DNA from: an uncultured Actinomycetes bacterium
GTDB lineage: Bacteria > Actinomycetota > Acidimicrobiia > Acidimicrobiales > SZUA-35
Direction of reading: 5' to 3'
Length of the DNA: 47,184 nt
Assembly (NCBI GenBank): GCA_902826025.1
Contig: CADEDH010000052.1
Span: 1-47,184, forward strand
Of the stretch, positions 22,007 through 30,965 are shown piece after piece. The translations under genes were made by a program, and so were the position numbers. Position 1 is the first letter of the stretch, and the number at the start of each line of letters is the position of its first letter. The notes beneath the pieces are model-generated. The model was not told the DNA's origin. It did no database searches and was given only the letters and a program-made list of their open reading frames with translations.

Positions 22007-24349
22007 GTGGAAGACATCGACGAACTCCTTCAAGAATTCCTGGTGGAGAGCCACGAGCTGCTCGACACGCTCGACGAGTCGTTCGTGCTCCTGGAAGAGA
22101 ACCCGAGCGACTCGGTCGTGCTCGGCTCGATCTTCCGGGTGATGCACACGATCAAGGGCACGTGCGGCTTCCTGGGGTTCAACAACCTGGAGGGGCTGGC
22201 CCACAAGGCCGAGAACCTGTTGAGCCTGTTGCGCGACGGGAGCCTGAGCCTCAGCACGGCCATGACCGACGCCCTGTTGGCCACGGTCGACCGGATCCGC
22301 CGCTTCCTCGATGTCATCGAGGCCACCCAACACGACGAGGGGGTGGAGACGGCCGACCTCGACGCCCGCCTGGTGGCGCTGGCCGAGGGGCGCCCCGAGC
22401 CTGACGCTGAGACCTCGGCCGACGCTGAGAGCCCGGCCGAGTCCGAGCCGGCGGACGATCTGCCCCTGCCCGCCATCGAGTCGGCCGACGCCGGCCGGGT
22501 GGGCGATCTCCTGGTGGAGGCGGGCGACACCAGCCGCACGGCGGTGGAGATCGCGGCGGCCGAGCAGCAGTTCGGCGACCAGCGCCCGATCGGCGAGATC
22601 CTGGTGGGCCAGGGCGACGTGGGCGAGGCCGAGCTGGCCGCCGCCCTCGATCTGCAGGGCAGTGCCGATCTGCAGGGCAGCGGCCGGAACGCCGCCGACT
22701 CCACCATCCGCGTCGACGTGGACCTCCTGGACGACCTCATGACCCTGGTGGGTGAGCTGGTGCTGGCCCGCAACGAGGTGATGCAGCTGGTCGGGGTGAA
22801 CCCCGACGGGGCCTTCGCCGTGTCGGCCCAGCGCCTCAACCTGATCACGTCCGAGCTGCAGGAGCGGGTCATGAAGACCCGCATGCAGCCCATCGGCACC
22901 GTCTGGGGCAAGCTCCCCCGGGTGGTGCGGGACCTGGCCCACCAGCTGGGCAAGCAGGTCCGTCTGGAGATGGAAGGCAAGGAGACCGAGCTCGACAAGA
23001 GCCTCATCGAAGCCATCAAGGATCCCCTCACCCACATCGTGCGCAACACGGTGGACCACGGCATCGAGACGCCGGACCAGCGGCGGGCGGCGGGCAAGCC
23101 GACCGAAGGCGTGCTCCGCCTGACCGCCGGCCACGAGGGCGGGCAGGTGAACATCGAGATCCGCGACGACGGGGCTGGCATCGACCTCGACCGGGTGCGG
23201 GCCAAGGCGGTGGAGTCGGGCCTGGTGTCAGTGGACTTCGCCAACGCCATGTCCGACGCCGAGGCGGTGCAGCTCGTCTTCATGCCCGGCTTCTCCACGG
23301 CCAAGCAGGTCACCAACGTGTCGGGTCGGGGCGTCGGCATGGACGTCGTGAAGACGAACATCGAGAAGATCGGCGGCTCGGTGGAGGTCCGCACCTCGGC
23401 CGGCCAGGGCACCACGTTCAAGATCAAGATCCCCCTCACGCTGGCCATCATTCCCGCCCTGATCGTGGGATGCGGGGGCCGGCGCTACGCCATCCCCCAG
23501 ATCAACCTGGTGGAGCTGGTCAAGGTCGATAACGACGAGCGGGGCCGGGGCATCGAGTACCTCCACGGCGCCCCCGTCTTCCGCCTCCGGGACCGGTTGC
23601 TGCCGGTGGTGGACCTGCGGGGTCGCCTCGGGGGCAGCGAGCCCGAGGGCACCGATTGCGACATGGTGGTGCTGTCGGCCGAGGACCACCGCTTCGGGGT
23701 GCTGGTGGACGACATCTACGAGACCCAGGAGATCGTGGTGAAGCCGCTCGGTCAGGTGGTGGCCGACGCCCCCATGTTCTCCGGCGCCACGATCCTGGGC
23801 GACGGCCGGGTCGCCCTCATCGTCGACGTCATGGGCCTGGCCCAGGAGACCCGCATCCTGTCGGGCGGGTCGGACGCCACGGCACTGCGGGAAGGGGCGG
23901 CCGCCGCTTCCCTGAGCGACGTCGACGCCATGAAGTCCCTCCTGCTCCTGTCGGTCGGGCAGGGTCGCCGGGTGGCGATGGCGCTGTCCGACGTGGCCCG
24001 CCTGGAGGAGTTCTCGGCCAGCCAGCTGGAGATGTCGGCCTACCGCCCCGTCGTCCAGTACCGGGGCGAGATCATGCCACTCATCGACCTGGCCCAGGAC
24101 CTGGGCTACGGCCGGGCCATGGCCGGCGACGACGGCGGCCCGGTGAACGTGGTGGTCTACCACCACCATGGACGCGACGTCGGCCTCCTCATCGACGAGG
24201 TCCTCGACATCGTCGATGAGCAGGTCGGGTCCACCGGCAACGGCGGCACCGTGGTGGTGTCGGGCCGGGTGACCGAGTTGTTCGACCCCGGCGCCCTACC
24301 CAGCCTCGCCGCCCTCGACCGTGAGCTCCAACTGCAGGAGGCACAATGA
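22007..24349 (+). CDS. cheA: Chemotaxis histidine kinase CheA with two CheW-like domains
   Basis: 780 residues from a GTG at 22007, preceded by GAGGGA 6 nt upstream. Domains: HPt with H47 in FRVMHTIKGTCGFLGF; an acidic linker containing VGDLLVEAGDTSRTAVE and PIGEILVGQGDVGEAELAAA, which resembles the N-terminal MshEN/GspE fold; a dimerisation domain (DLMTLVGELVLARNEVMQL); HATPase with PLTHIVRNTVDHGIE, DDGAGID and GRGVGMDVVKTNIE; then CheW-like 1 (ALIVGCGGRRYAIPQINLVE) and CheW-like 2 (LLLSVGQGRRVAMALSDVAR). No P2 domain. It phosphorylates CheY and couples to receptors. Two tandem CheW domains, no P2 and no flagellar neighbours suggest a pili- or other-output chemosensory class. An 18-bp duplication (22647-22682) lies in the linker. 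Confidence 0.93.
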   Translation: MEDIDELLQEFLVESHELLDTLDESFVLLEENPSDSVVLGSIFRVMHTIKGTCGFLGFNNLEGLAHKAENLLSLLRDGSLSLSTAMTDALLATVDRIRRFLDVIEATQHDEGVETADLDARLVALAEGRPEPDAETSADAESPAESEPADDLPLPAIESADAGRVGDLLVEAGDTSRTAVEIAAAEQQFGDQRPIGEILVGQGDVGEAELAAALDLQGSADLQGSGRNAADSTIRVDVDLLDDLMTLVGELVLARNEVMQLVGVNPDGAFAVSAQRLNLITSELQERVMKTRMQPIGTVWGKLPRVVRDLAHQLGKQVRLEMEGKETELDKSLIEAIKDPLTHIVRNTVDHGIETPDQRRAAGKPTEGVLRLTAGHEGGQVNIEIRDDGAGIDLDRVRAKAVESGLVSVDFANAMSDAEAVQLVFMPGFSTAKQVTNVSGRGVGMDVVKTNIEKIGGSVEVRTSAGQGTTFKIKIPLTLAIIPALIVGCGGRRYAIPQINLVELVKVDNDERGRGIEYLHGAPVFRLRDRLLPVVDLRGRLGGSEPEGTDCDMVVLSAEDHRFGVLVDDIYETQEIVVKPLGQVVADAPMFSGATILGDGRVALIVDVMGLAQETRILSGGSDATALREGAAAASLSDVDAMKSLLLLSVGQGRRVAMALSDVARLEEFSASQLEMSAYRPVVQYRGEIMPLIDLAQDLGYGRAMAGDDGGPVNVVVYHHHGRDVGLLIDEVLDIVDEQVGSTGNGGTVVVSGRVTELFDPGALPSLAALDRELQLQEAQ

Positions 24350-24816
24350 ACCCGGCCGTCCACAGCCGAGCCAGTGAGCGCCAGCTCTGTACCGCCCGGG
24401 TGGGTGACCTGCTGCTGGGCCTCGACGTGCTCAGCATCCAGGAGGTCCAGTCGTCCAACGACGTGACCGTCATCCCCCAGAGCGCTCCCGCCATCAGCGG
24501 GCTCATCAACCTGCGGGGCCAGATCGCAACCGCCATCGACCTTCGGGTGGTGTTCGGGGTGGCGCCCCGGCCCGACAGCGATCTCATCCAGATCGTGGTG
24601 CGCCACCGGGGCGAGCCGGTGAGCCTCCTGGTAGACGAGATCGGCGAGGTGATGACGCTGAACGACGAGATCTTCGAGACCCCGCCCGAGACGGTCGACT
24701 CCCTGACCCGGGAGCTGGTGACCGGCGCCTACAAGCTGGAAACCGAACTCCTCCTCACGCTCGACGTGGACCGGGTGATCGCCACCAGCAGCCCGGGGGC
24801 GGTGAGCGGACAATGA
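24346..24816 (+). CDS. cheW: Chemotaxis coupling protein CheW
   Basis: 156 residues, a single CheW domain: [20 protein letters not shown], then [40 protein letters not shown] and [20 protein letters not shown]. The INLRGQI...IDLR core is diagnostic. CheW bridges CheA and the receptor tips. It overlaps the cheA stop by 4 bases (ATGA) and is overlapped by the next gene the same way, so it is translationally coupled within the operon. Together with the two CheW-like domains of CheA, the array here may be built differently from the enterobacterial one. Confidence 0.92.
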   Translation: MNPAVHSRASERQLCTARVGDLLLGLDVLSIQEVQSSNDVTVIPQSAPAISGLINLRGQIATAIDLRVVFGVAPRPDSDLIQIVVRHRGEPVSLLVDEIGEVMTLNDEIFETPPETVDSLTRELVTGAYKLETELLLTLDVDRVIATSSPGAVSGQ

Positions 24817-26558
24817 GCTCCGACTTCGATCTGAGCGTGGCCGTGTTCCAGCCCGACGACAGCGGCACGACGCTGTGGGACGACGACGATTCCTGGAGCT
24901 CGGCCTATACCGCGGCTGCATCCCACTCGCCGGCGCCGACGCCGGCCCCCGCCGCCAACACCGCGGCGGCCCCGTCACCAGGCCCGCCGACCGGCGCCGC
25001 ACCGTCGTCGCCCGCCTCCTCGGGAGCGCAGCCGATGATGCGGGCCACGATCGGGACCCGGCTGGCCATCCTGGCCGCGGTGATGGCCGTGCCGCTGGCC
25101 GGCGTGACGGCGGTGGGCATTCTCACCGCCGGGGAGATGGCCCAGGAGAGTCGCAACGTGTCGGAGCGGGCGGTGCCGGCCACCCTCCTGGCCCATGAGT
25201 TCGAGAACGCCGCCACCGACGCCCAGCTGTACGCCTCCAAGGCCATGTTCCTGGAGCCGGGGCCCGAGCACGATGCCGCCATGGCCCAGCACGAGGCGTC
25301 GGTGGACGAGGCCATGCGGTACCTCGACGAACTGCGCCAGGGGATCACCGACCTCGACGGCGAGTCGGCCGACCTCGAGGCCCTGGCCGCCGACTTCGCG
25401 GCCTGGCACGACTCGGTCGACCAGGCGGTAGACGGCTACGCCCAGTACGAGAGCCTGGCCGGCCAGGCCCTCGACATGGCGTACGGCCAGACCCAGTCCA
25501 GCACCGACGTCCTCGACCGGACCCTGCTGGTCGACGCCCTCGGGGCCCGGACCCAGGCCGCCGACCAGGTGCGGGAGTCGTCCGAGAGCTTCGCCGCCAT
25601 GCGGGAGTCGCTGCGGTCGCTGACCGAGGACACCTATCAGGTCCACATGGTGGAAGCCCTGAGCCACCTCAATTCGGAGGCCAACGCCGCCACCCGGTGG
25701 CTGCTGCTCACCCTCGGCGTGGGCCTGGCCCTGGCTACCGTCGCCGGGCTGTTCGTGGCCCGGTCGATCCGGCGGGCCGTGTCGCGCAACACCTCGGCGC
25801 TGGAGCACGCCTCGGCCGAAGTGGAGCAGGCCGCCACCGAGCTGGGCGAGATGACGTCCAACACGGCCCGGCAGGTCAGCGACGTGTCGAGCCTGGCCGC
25901 CACCGTGGCTTCCGACATCTCGGCCGTCGGTCAGGCCATCGACGGTCTGTCGGCCTCGATCGACGAGATCTCCCACAAGGCGGAGCGGGCCTCCGTGGTG
26001 GCCAGCGATGCCGCCTGGCGGGCCAAGGACACCAACGCCACCGTGGCCAAGCTCGGCGCCTCCTCGGAGCAGATCGGGGAGGTGATCGAGGTGATCACCT
26101 CGATCGCCAAGCAGACCAACCTGCTGGCCCTCAACGCCACCATCGAGGCGGCCCGGGCCGGCGAGTCGGGCAAGGGCTTCGCCGTGGTGGCCAACGAGGT
26201 CAAGGAGCTGGCCAAACAGACGTCCTCGGCCACCGAGCAGATCGCCGGACAGATCGCCACCATCCAGGAGGACACGTCGCGCTCGGTGGAGGCCATCGAG
26301 GCCATCACCGCCGTGATCGACGAGATCGCCGAGATCCAGGTGTCGATCGCCAGTGCGGTTGACGAGCAGACCTCGGCCACCTCCGAGATCGCCCGCAGCG
26401 TGGGCAGCGCCGCCGACTCGGCCCGCACGATCGCCGGCACCGTCGACGTGGTGGTGGACGCAGCCGAGGGAGCCGACCGTGAGATCGACTCGACGCTGAG
26501 CGCGGCCCGGATGGTCCAGTCGATCGCGGTCGAGCTACGCGGCCTGGTCGGGCACTGA
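24813..26558 (+). CDS. Methyl-accepting chemotaxis protein with long N-terminal cytoplasmic extension
   Basis: 581 residues. Residues 1-72 are cytoplasmic: an acidic stretch ([25 protein letters not shown]) then a Pro/Ala-rich linker. The first membrane helix is about 81-101 ([20 protein letters not shown]), a periplasmic four-helix-like sensor runs to about 287, and the second helix is about 289-311. There is little HAMP signature after it; the long coiled-coil signalling domain has the tip [20 protein letters not shown] and [20 protein letters not shown]. No NWETF-type CheR/CheB tether at the C-terminus. A cytosolic tail before the first membrane helix is unusual for MCPs. Overlaps cheW by 4 bases. 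Confidence 0.9.
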   Translation: MSSDFDLSVAVFQPDDSGTTLWDDDDSWSSAYTAAASHSPAPTPAPAANTAAAPSPGPPTGAAPSSPASSGAQPMMRATIGTRLAILAAVMAVPLAGVTAVGILTAGEMAQESRNVSERAVPATLLAHEFENAATDAQLYASKAMFLEPGPEHDAAMAQHEASVDEAMRYLDELRQGITDLDGESADLEALAADFAAWHDSVDQAVDGYAQYESLAGQALDMAYGQTQSSTDVLDRTLLVDALGARTQAADQVRESSESFAAMRESLRSLTEDTYQVHMVEALSHLNSEANAATRWLLLTLGVGLALATVAGLFVARSIRRAVSRNTSALEHASAEVEQAATELGEMTSNTARQVSDVSSLAATVASDISAVGQAIDGLSASIDEISHKAERASVVASDAAWRAKDTNATVAKLGASSEQIGEVIEVITSIAKQTNLLALNATIEAARAGESGKGFAVVANEVKELAKQTSSATEQIAGQIATIQEDTSRSVEAIEAITAVIDEIAEIQVSIASAVDEQTSATSEIARSVGSAADSARTIAGTVDVVVDAAEGADREIDSTLSAARMVQSIAVELRGLVGH

Positions 26559-26574
26559 GAGCCGGGAGCGACGC

Positions 26575-26994
26575 ATGACTGAGGGACGGCGTTCTACCCG
26601 GGTGCTCGTGGTCGACGATTCGCGGGCCATGCGGATGACCCTTGCCCGCCTACTGAGCGGGCTGGGGATGGAGGTGACCGAGGCTGCCAACGGGATGCAG
26701 GCGCTCGAGGCGCTGGCCACCGATGGCCCCTACGGGATCGCCTTTCTCGACTGGTACATGCCCGAGCTCAACGGGCTCGACCTGGTCCGCCGGGTGCGGG
26801 CCGAACCGGCCTACGACGACGTCCGCCTGGTGATGGTCACCAGCGAGTGCGAGGCCCCCCTCATCGTGTCGGCCCTCGAGGCCGGGGCCGACGAGTACGT
26901 CACCAAGCCCTTCGACCGCCGGGTGTTCGAGTCGAAGCTGGCCGCCATCGGCATCGGGCAGTACCAGGTGCCACCGGCTAGCGGGTTGCGATGA
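26575..26994 (+). CDS. cheY: CheY-like single-domain response regulator
   Basis: 139 residues, one receiver domain. The acidic pair is in VLVVDDSRAMRMTL, the phosphoacceptor Asp is in IAFLDWYMPELNGLDLVRRV, the switch Thr in LVMVTSECEAP and the conserved Lys in ADEYVTKPFDR. With no output domain it acts by protein binding, as the CheA target. GGGAGCGA lies about 5 bases before the ATG, and the stop overlaps cheR (ATGA). A flagellar motor target is not shown by anything here. Confidence 0.92.
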   Translation: MTEGRRSTRVLVVDDSRAMRMTLARLLSGLGMEVTEAANGMQALEALATDGPYGIAFLDWYMPELNGLDLVRRVRAEPAYDDVRLVMVTSECEAPLIVSALEAGADEYVTKPFDRRVFESKLAAIGIGQYQVPPASGLR

Positions 26995-27830
26995 TCTCGC
27001 TCGCTCCCGACGAGTTGCAGTGGCTGCAGAGCTTGCTCGACACCACCACTGCCATCCAGCTCGACGCCGCCCGCAGCGGGCGGGTGGGCATGCGCCTGGC
27101 GCCGGTGGCCCAGCGGGCCGGGGTGGCATCGGTGTCCGAGCTGATCGCTCTGGCCCGGCGGGAGCGCCGAGGCCCCCTGGTCGACGAGATCATCGACGCC
27201 ATCGCCACCCACGAGACGTCGTGGTTCCGCGACAGCGATCCGTGGAAGGTGCTGGCCCGGCTCGTGGTTCCCGAGGTGATCGCTCGCCGGGGGCCCAGCC
27301 GCCCGGTGCGGATCTGGTCGGCGGCCTGTTCCAGCGGGCAGGAGCCGTACTCGATCGCCCTGGCCCTGACCGAGACCCTGGGCCCTCTGCGGGGTCGGGT
27401 GCAGATCACCGCCTCCGACTTCTCGGCCTCGATGGTGGAGAAGGCCTCCCAGGGCCGCTTCACCCAGCTGGAGATGAACCGGGGCATGCCGGCTCGTCTC
27501 CTGGTGAAGTACTTTCAGCGTGACGGCGCCTACTGGCGGGTGAACGACGACATCCGCTCGCTCGTCACCTTCGAGCAGCGGAACCTGGTGCGTCCGTTCG
27601 ACGGCATGCCCACCTTCGACGTGGTGTGCCTGCGCAACGTGCTCATCTACTTCGATCTCGGGGTCCGGACCAAGATCCTGAGCGAGATGCGGCGAGTGGT
27701 GGCCGACGACGGTTGGCTGCTGCTCGGTAGCTCCGAGACCCTGCTCGGCCTCACCGTCAGCTGGGACTACACCACGATCGACGGCACGGTGCTCTACCGG
27801 CCCCAGGCAACAGGGGAACGGCGACCATGA
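26991..27830 (+). CDS. cheR: Chemoreceptor glutamate methyltransferase CheR
   Basis: 279 residues. The N-terminal CheR helical domain leads to [18 protein letters not shown], the family HETxFFRD signature, then the SAM-binding domain with [20 protein letters not shown] and [14 protein letters not shown]. The C-terminal part [14 protein letters not shown] and [12 protein letters not shown] completes the fold. It methylates glutamates on the MCPs using SAM. No cheB methylesterase gene lies in the operon, so demethylation is either done by a distant gene or replaced by another adaptation route. Coupled by ATGA overlaps on both sides. Confidence 0.92.
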   Translation: MISLAPDELQWLQSLLDTTTAIQLDAARSGRVGMRLAPVAQRAGVASVSELIALARRERRGPLVDEIIDAIATHETSWFRDSDPWKVLARLVVPEVIARRGPSRPVRIWSAACSSGQEPYSIALALTETLGPLRGRVQITASDFSASMVEKASQGRFTQLEMNRGMPARLLVKYFQRDGAYWRVNDDIRSLVTFEQRNLVRPFDGMPTFDVVCLRNVLIYFDLGVRTKILSEMRRVVADDGWLLLGSSETLLGLTVSWDYTTIDGTVLYRPQATGERRP

Positions 27831-28324
27831 CGTCTGCGTTCATGCCCACCGGCGGGCTCGCCATCACCTCCGACGACCTGCTGGTCGTGCTGGCCGACCT
27901 GTGGGAGGCCACGTTCGGCTGCGAGGTCGCCGAGACCGACGAGCGGCTCGATCCCACCACCGCCTGGTGGGCGGCGGTGGACCTCTTCGACGACGACGGC
28001 GTGGTGGCCGAGGTGGTCATGGCGGTGGACGAGTCGGCCCTGGTTGCGGTGGCCCGCGTCACCTTCGGGGTCGACCGGCCCCAGCCCGACCAGATGACCG
28101 ATGTCGTGGCCGAGGCCGCCAACATCATGGGAGGCAATGTGAAGGGGATCCTTTCGATGCGGACCCGTCTGTCGTGGCCCCGAGCCGGCCGGGGCGCCCC
28201 GCCCCTCGGCCGGCAACCCCGCACGTCCGTCTACGCCACCGACGATCGGGGCCGCCGGATGGAAGCCCATGTGATCCACACCGGTGCCGGCGTCGACGCC
28301 GGTTCCAGCCGAAACGAGGAATGA
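27827..28324 (+). CDS. cheX: CheX-like CheY-P phosphatase
   Basis: 165 residues. The region [17 protein letters not shown] has the ExxN-x2-G catalytic pattern of the CheC/CheX/FliY phosphatases (Glu and Asn place water at the CheY phosphate), preceded by the [20 protein letters not shown] strand block. A single ExxN site, as in CheX, rather than two, as in CheC. The C-terminal tail is low-complexity and not recognised. In an operon without cheZ it is the natural CheY-P off switch. The symbol is by family resemblance, so moderately sure. Confidence 0.75.
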   Translation: MTSAFMPTGGLAITSDDLLVVLADLWEATFGCEVAETDERLDPTTAWWAAVDLFDDDGVVAEVVMAVDESALVAVARVTFGVDRPQPDQMTDVVAEAANIMGGNVKGILSMRTRLSWPRAGRGAPPLGRQPRTSVYATDDRGRRMEAHVIHTGAGVDAGSSRNEE

Positions 28325-29763
28325 TCGTGCCCCCCTCGTTGCTCTCCCGGATCAGCCTGCGGCTGTTCCTCGTGATCACCGCCCTGACCGTGGTGGCGGC
28401 GGTTGTCAGCTCCGCCACCGTGACGGTCAAGGCCATGTCTGAGGTCACCGCCGCGTCCCACCGCCTCGGACAGCTCCAGCAGGCGATGACCACCGCCCGG
28501 GAAGCCGAACGGGCCATCGACACCCAGCGGGCCCTTCAGGCCGAGTACGCGGTGGACGGCGACCCGGCCACACTCGACTCGTTCCGGTCCATGGCCCAGT
28601 CGGCTCAGGACATCATGGGCGAGCTCACGGGGGCGGGCCAGGTCCTTCCCGACATGGCCGCCCAGGCCGAGCAGGTGCGGGCGCTCGACGCCGAGCACGA
28701 TCGGATAGTCACCGAGGTGATGGTCCCGGCCCTCGAGGCGGGCGACACGGCGGCCGCCGAGGACGCCCTCCGCCGGGCCCGGGACAAGCTGGAAGAGGCA
28801 GGGGCCGCCATCGACCAGGTCCTCGACGCGCTGGGCCGGGAGGAGGTCGCCATGGAGCAGTTGGTCGATGCCCGCATCGGACGGGCCTCCACCTACCTGA
28901 TCATCACCGAGCTCGGTTCCGGCCTTATCGTGCTGCTCGGGGTGTCGGGCAGCGCCTGGGCTCTGGCCCGGCGGCTACGGGGCAGCGTGGAGCGCCTCGA
29001 CCGGACCCGGGGCGAGCTCAGCCGCAACGACCGGTCGCTGCTGGGCCAGGTGGCCGACACCCAGCGAGAGGTGGAGCAGATCGCCGGCTCCAGCCGGGAC
29101 GTGATGTCGGAGATGCAGGTGCTGGCCGGTTCGGTGCAGGACCTGGGCGCCGCCATCGCCGAGATCGCCGCCAGCTCGTCGTCGGCCTCCACGGTGGCTG
29201 CCACCGCCGTGGCCCGGGCCGACGAGACGAACGAAACGGTGGCCACCCTCGGCCAGTCGAGCGCCGAGATCGGCCAGGTGATCGAGGTGATCACGTCGAT
29301 CGCCAAGCAGACCAACCTGCTGGCCCTGAACGCCACGATCGAAGCCGCCCGAGCCGGCGCCGCCGGCAAGGGGTTCGCCGTGGTGGCCAACGAGGTGAAG
29401 GAGCTGGCCAAGCAGACGTCGTCGGCCACCGAGCAGATCTCGGCCCTGATCGCCGGCATCCAGCGCGACAGCGAGGGATCGGTGCGGGCCATCGGGGAGA
29501 TCCGGGCCATCATTGGCGAGATCTCCGACATCCAGACGGTGGTGGCCGCCGCCGTGGAGGAGCAGGCCGCCGTCACCAACCAGATGTCGTACACGGTCCG
29601 GGCCGTCAACGACGGCATCGAGCAGCTGGCCGGCCGCACCGTGGCGCTGCAGAGCTCCACCGAGCTGACCGTGGCCGGGGTCAACGCCTCGGCCGGGCAC
29701 CGCCACGAGATCGACGAGGTGGGCGACGAGCTGCGGGGCCTCCTGGGCGGCCACTCGGCCTGA
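28321..29763 (+). CDS. Methyl-accepting chemotaxis protein (second)
   Basis: 480 residues. A membrane helix at about 13-35 ([20 protein letters not shown]) without the long N-terminal tail of the other MCP, a periplasmic helical sensor region to about 195, a second membrane helix ([20 protein letters not shown]) and a cytoplasmic signalling coiled coil. The tip [20 protein letters not shown] and the next segment are nearly identical to those in the upstream MCP (GAAGKGF instead of GESGKGF), so both should join the same array. No C-terminal tether pentapeptide. The sensor ligand is unknown. Overlaps cheX by 4 bases and ends 2 bases before the convergent oxidase gene. Confidence 0.92.
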   Translation: MIVPPSLLSRISLRLFLVITALTVVAAVVSSATVTVKAMSEVTAASHRLGQLQQAMTTAREAERAIDTQRALQAEYAVDGDPATLDSFRSMAQSAQDIMGELTGAGQVLPDMAAQAEQVRALDAEHDRIVTEVMVPALEAGDTAAAEDALRRARDKLEEAGAAIDQVLDALGREEVAMEQLVDARIGRASTYLIITELGSGLIVLLGVSGSAWALARRLRGSVERLDRTRGELSRNDRSLLGQVADTQREVEQIAGSSRDVMSEMQVLAGSVQDLGAAIAEIAASSSSASTVAATAVARADETNETVATLGQSSAEIGQVIEVITSIAKQTNLLALNATIEAARAGAAGKGFAVVANEVKELAKQTSSATEQISALIAGIQRDSEGSVRAIGEIRAIIGEISDIQTVVAAAVEEQAAVTNQMSYTVRAVNDGIEQLAGRTVALQSSTELTVAGVNASAGHRHEIDEVGDELRGLLGGHSA

Positions 29764-29765
29764 GC

Positions 29766-30965
29766 CTACGGCCGGACGGCCTGCAGGTGGTCGTTGAGGA
29801 AGGTGCCGGCCGGGTCCATGCTGTCTCGCACGGCCCACCACTGGTCCCAGGCGGGATGGATGGCGGCCAGACTGCGGCCGTCGAGGTGGTGGACCTTGGC
29901 CCAGTGGGGTCGGCCGTCGTGGTCGCGGAACACGGCTTCGGCCGCCCGGAACAGAGGTCCGTCGTCGTCGGCCGCCGGCAGGTGGAGTGAGATCGTGACC
30001 GTGGGCCGCTCGTAGGCGGTGGACAGCCACACGTCGTCGGCGGCCAGCGTCCGGTACTCCACCGGCCATCCCATCGTGGGGAAGTCCCGGGCCAGAAGCT
30101 CCCGTATGGCGGCGAAGCAGACCGGGCCAGCCTCGGCCGGCACGCTGTACTCGATCTCCGAGTGCCGCCAGTCGCGGTGGCTGGGCAGCACCTCGTAGCT
30201 CCAGGCACACCGCCGGCCCTCGGGGCCGAGCGGGTACTCGGGCTCGTCGTCGGTCTCGTCGATCACCTTCACCACCGCCCGGTCCCGGGTGGGGTACCAG
30301 AACAGCTCGGCGTGGCGGTTTGCGGTGGCCAGTTCGTCGAACCGGTCGATCACCTCGGCCAACGGGGCCACGAAACCCTGCTCCCGGAGCCGGAAGGCCG
30401 GCCGGAGCTGGAGCTCGAGCCGGGTGACGATCCCCACCGCTCCCAGATGGAGGCGGACGGCCGGGAACAGCTCGGGCCGCTCGGTGGCGCTCACATCCAC
30501 CAACTCACCCGAGGCCAGGGCCAGCCGGGCCCCCACCACGGCCGACGACAGGTTCCGCAGCGTGCGGCCGGTGCCGTGGGTGCCGGTGGCGGTGGCCCCG
30601 CCGATGGCCTGACGATCGATGTCGCCCTGGTTGGCCAGGGCCAGCCCGGCTTCGTGGAGGGGACGGCCCAGTGCGTGGATCGGCGTGCCGGCCCACACCC
30701 AGGCCCGCCCGGTGGCGGCATCGGTGCTGATCACGCCGCTCAGGCCCGACAGGTCGGCGATCACCCCGTCGGTGGGCACCAGCGGCATGTGGCTGTGGCC
30801 GGCCCCGGCCACCCGCAGGCGGCGCCCGGCGGCACCGGTGGCGGCGGCCAACGCCGCGGCGTCGGCCTCACTGCGGACGTGGTGGATCGTCGCTCCGTCG
30901 GGGGCCCGCAGCTTGCCCGACCAGTTCGTCCACACCGCCTGCGTGACGGCGCCGCTCTCGCTCAT
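29766..30965 (-). CDS. FAD-linked sugar-1,4-lactone oxidase family protein
   Basis: 399 residues. The N-terminal FAD-binding domain has LRVAGAGHSHMPLVPTDG, where the His of the GHS motif is the covalent flavin site in many VAO-family oxidases, then GLALANQGDIDRQAIGGATA and GTHGTGRTLRNLSS. The C-terminal ALO domain includes AELFWYPTRDRAVVKVID and HWAKVHHLD, close to the substrate site. This is the build of D-arabinono-1,4-lactone oxidase and alditol oxidase. Substrate and electron acceptor are unknown. The ATG at 30965 overlaps the DUF1501 stop (ATGA), and TATCGT lies 6 nt upstream, so it has both coupled and possibly independent expression. Confidence 0.85.
   Translation of the reverse strand: MSESGAVTQAVWTNWSGKLRAPDGATIHHVRSEADAAALAAATGAAGRRLRVAGAGHSHMPLVPTDGVIADLSGLSGVISTDAATGRAWVWAGTPIHALGRPLHEAGLALANQGDIDRQAIGGATATGTHGTGRTLRNLSSAVVGARLALASGELVDVSATERPELFPAVRLHLGAVGIVTRLELQLRPAFRLREQGFVAPLAEVIDRFDELATANRHAELFWYPTRDRAVVKVIDETDDEPEYPLGPEGRRCAWSYEVLPSHRDWRHSEIEYSVPAEAGPVCFAAIRELLARDFPTMGWPVEYRTLAADDVWLSTAYERPTVTISLHLPAADDDGPLFRAAEAVFRDHDGRPHWAKVHHLDGRSLAAIHPAWDQWWAVRDSMDPAGTFLNDHLQAVRP

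Noticed and set aside
22647..22682. CRISPR-like or mobile repeat
   Set aside because: Only an 18-bp coding duplication within cheA; no spacers or further units.
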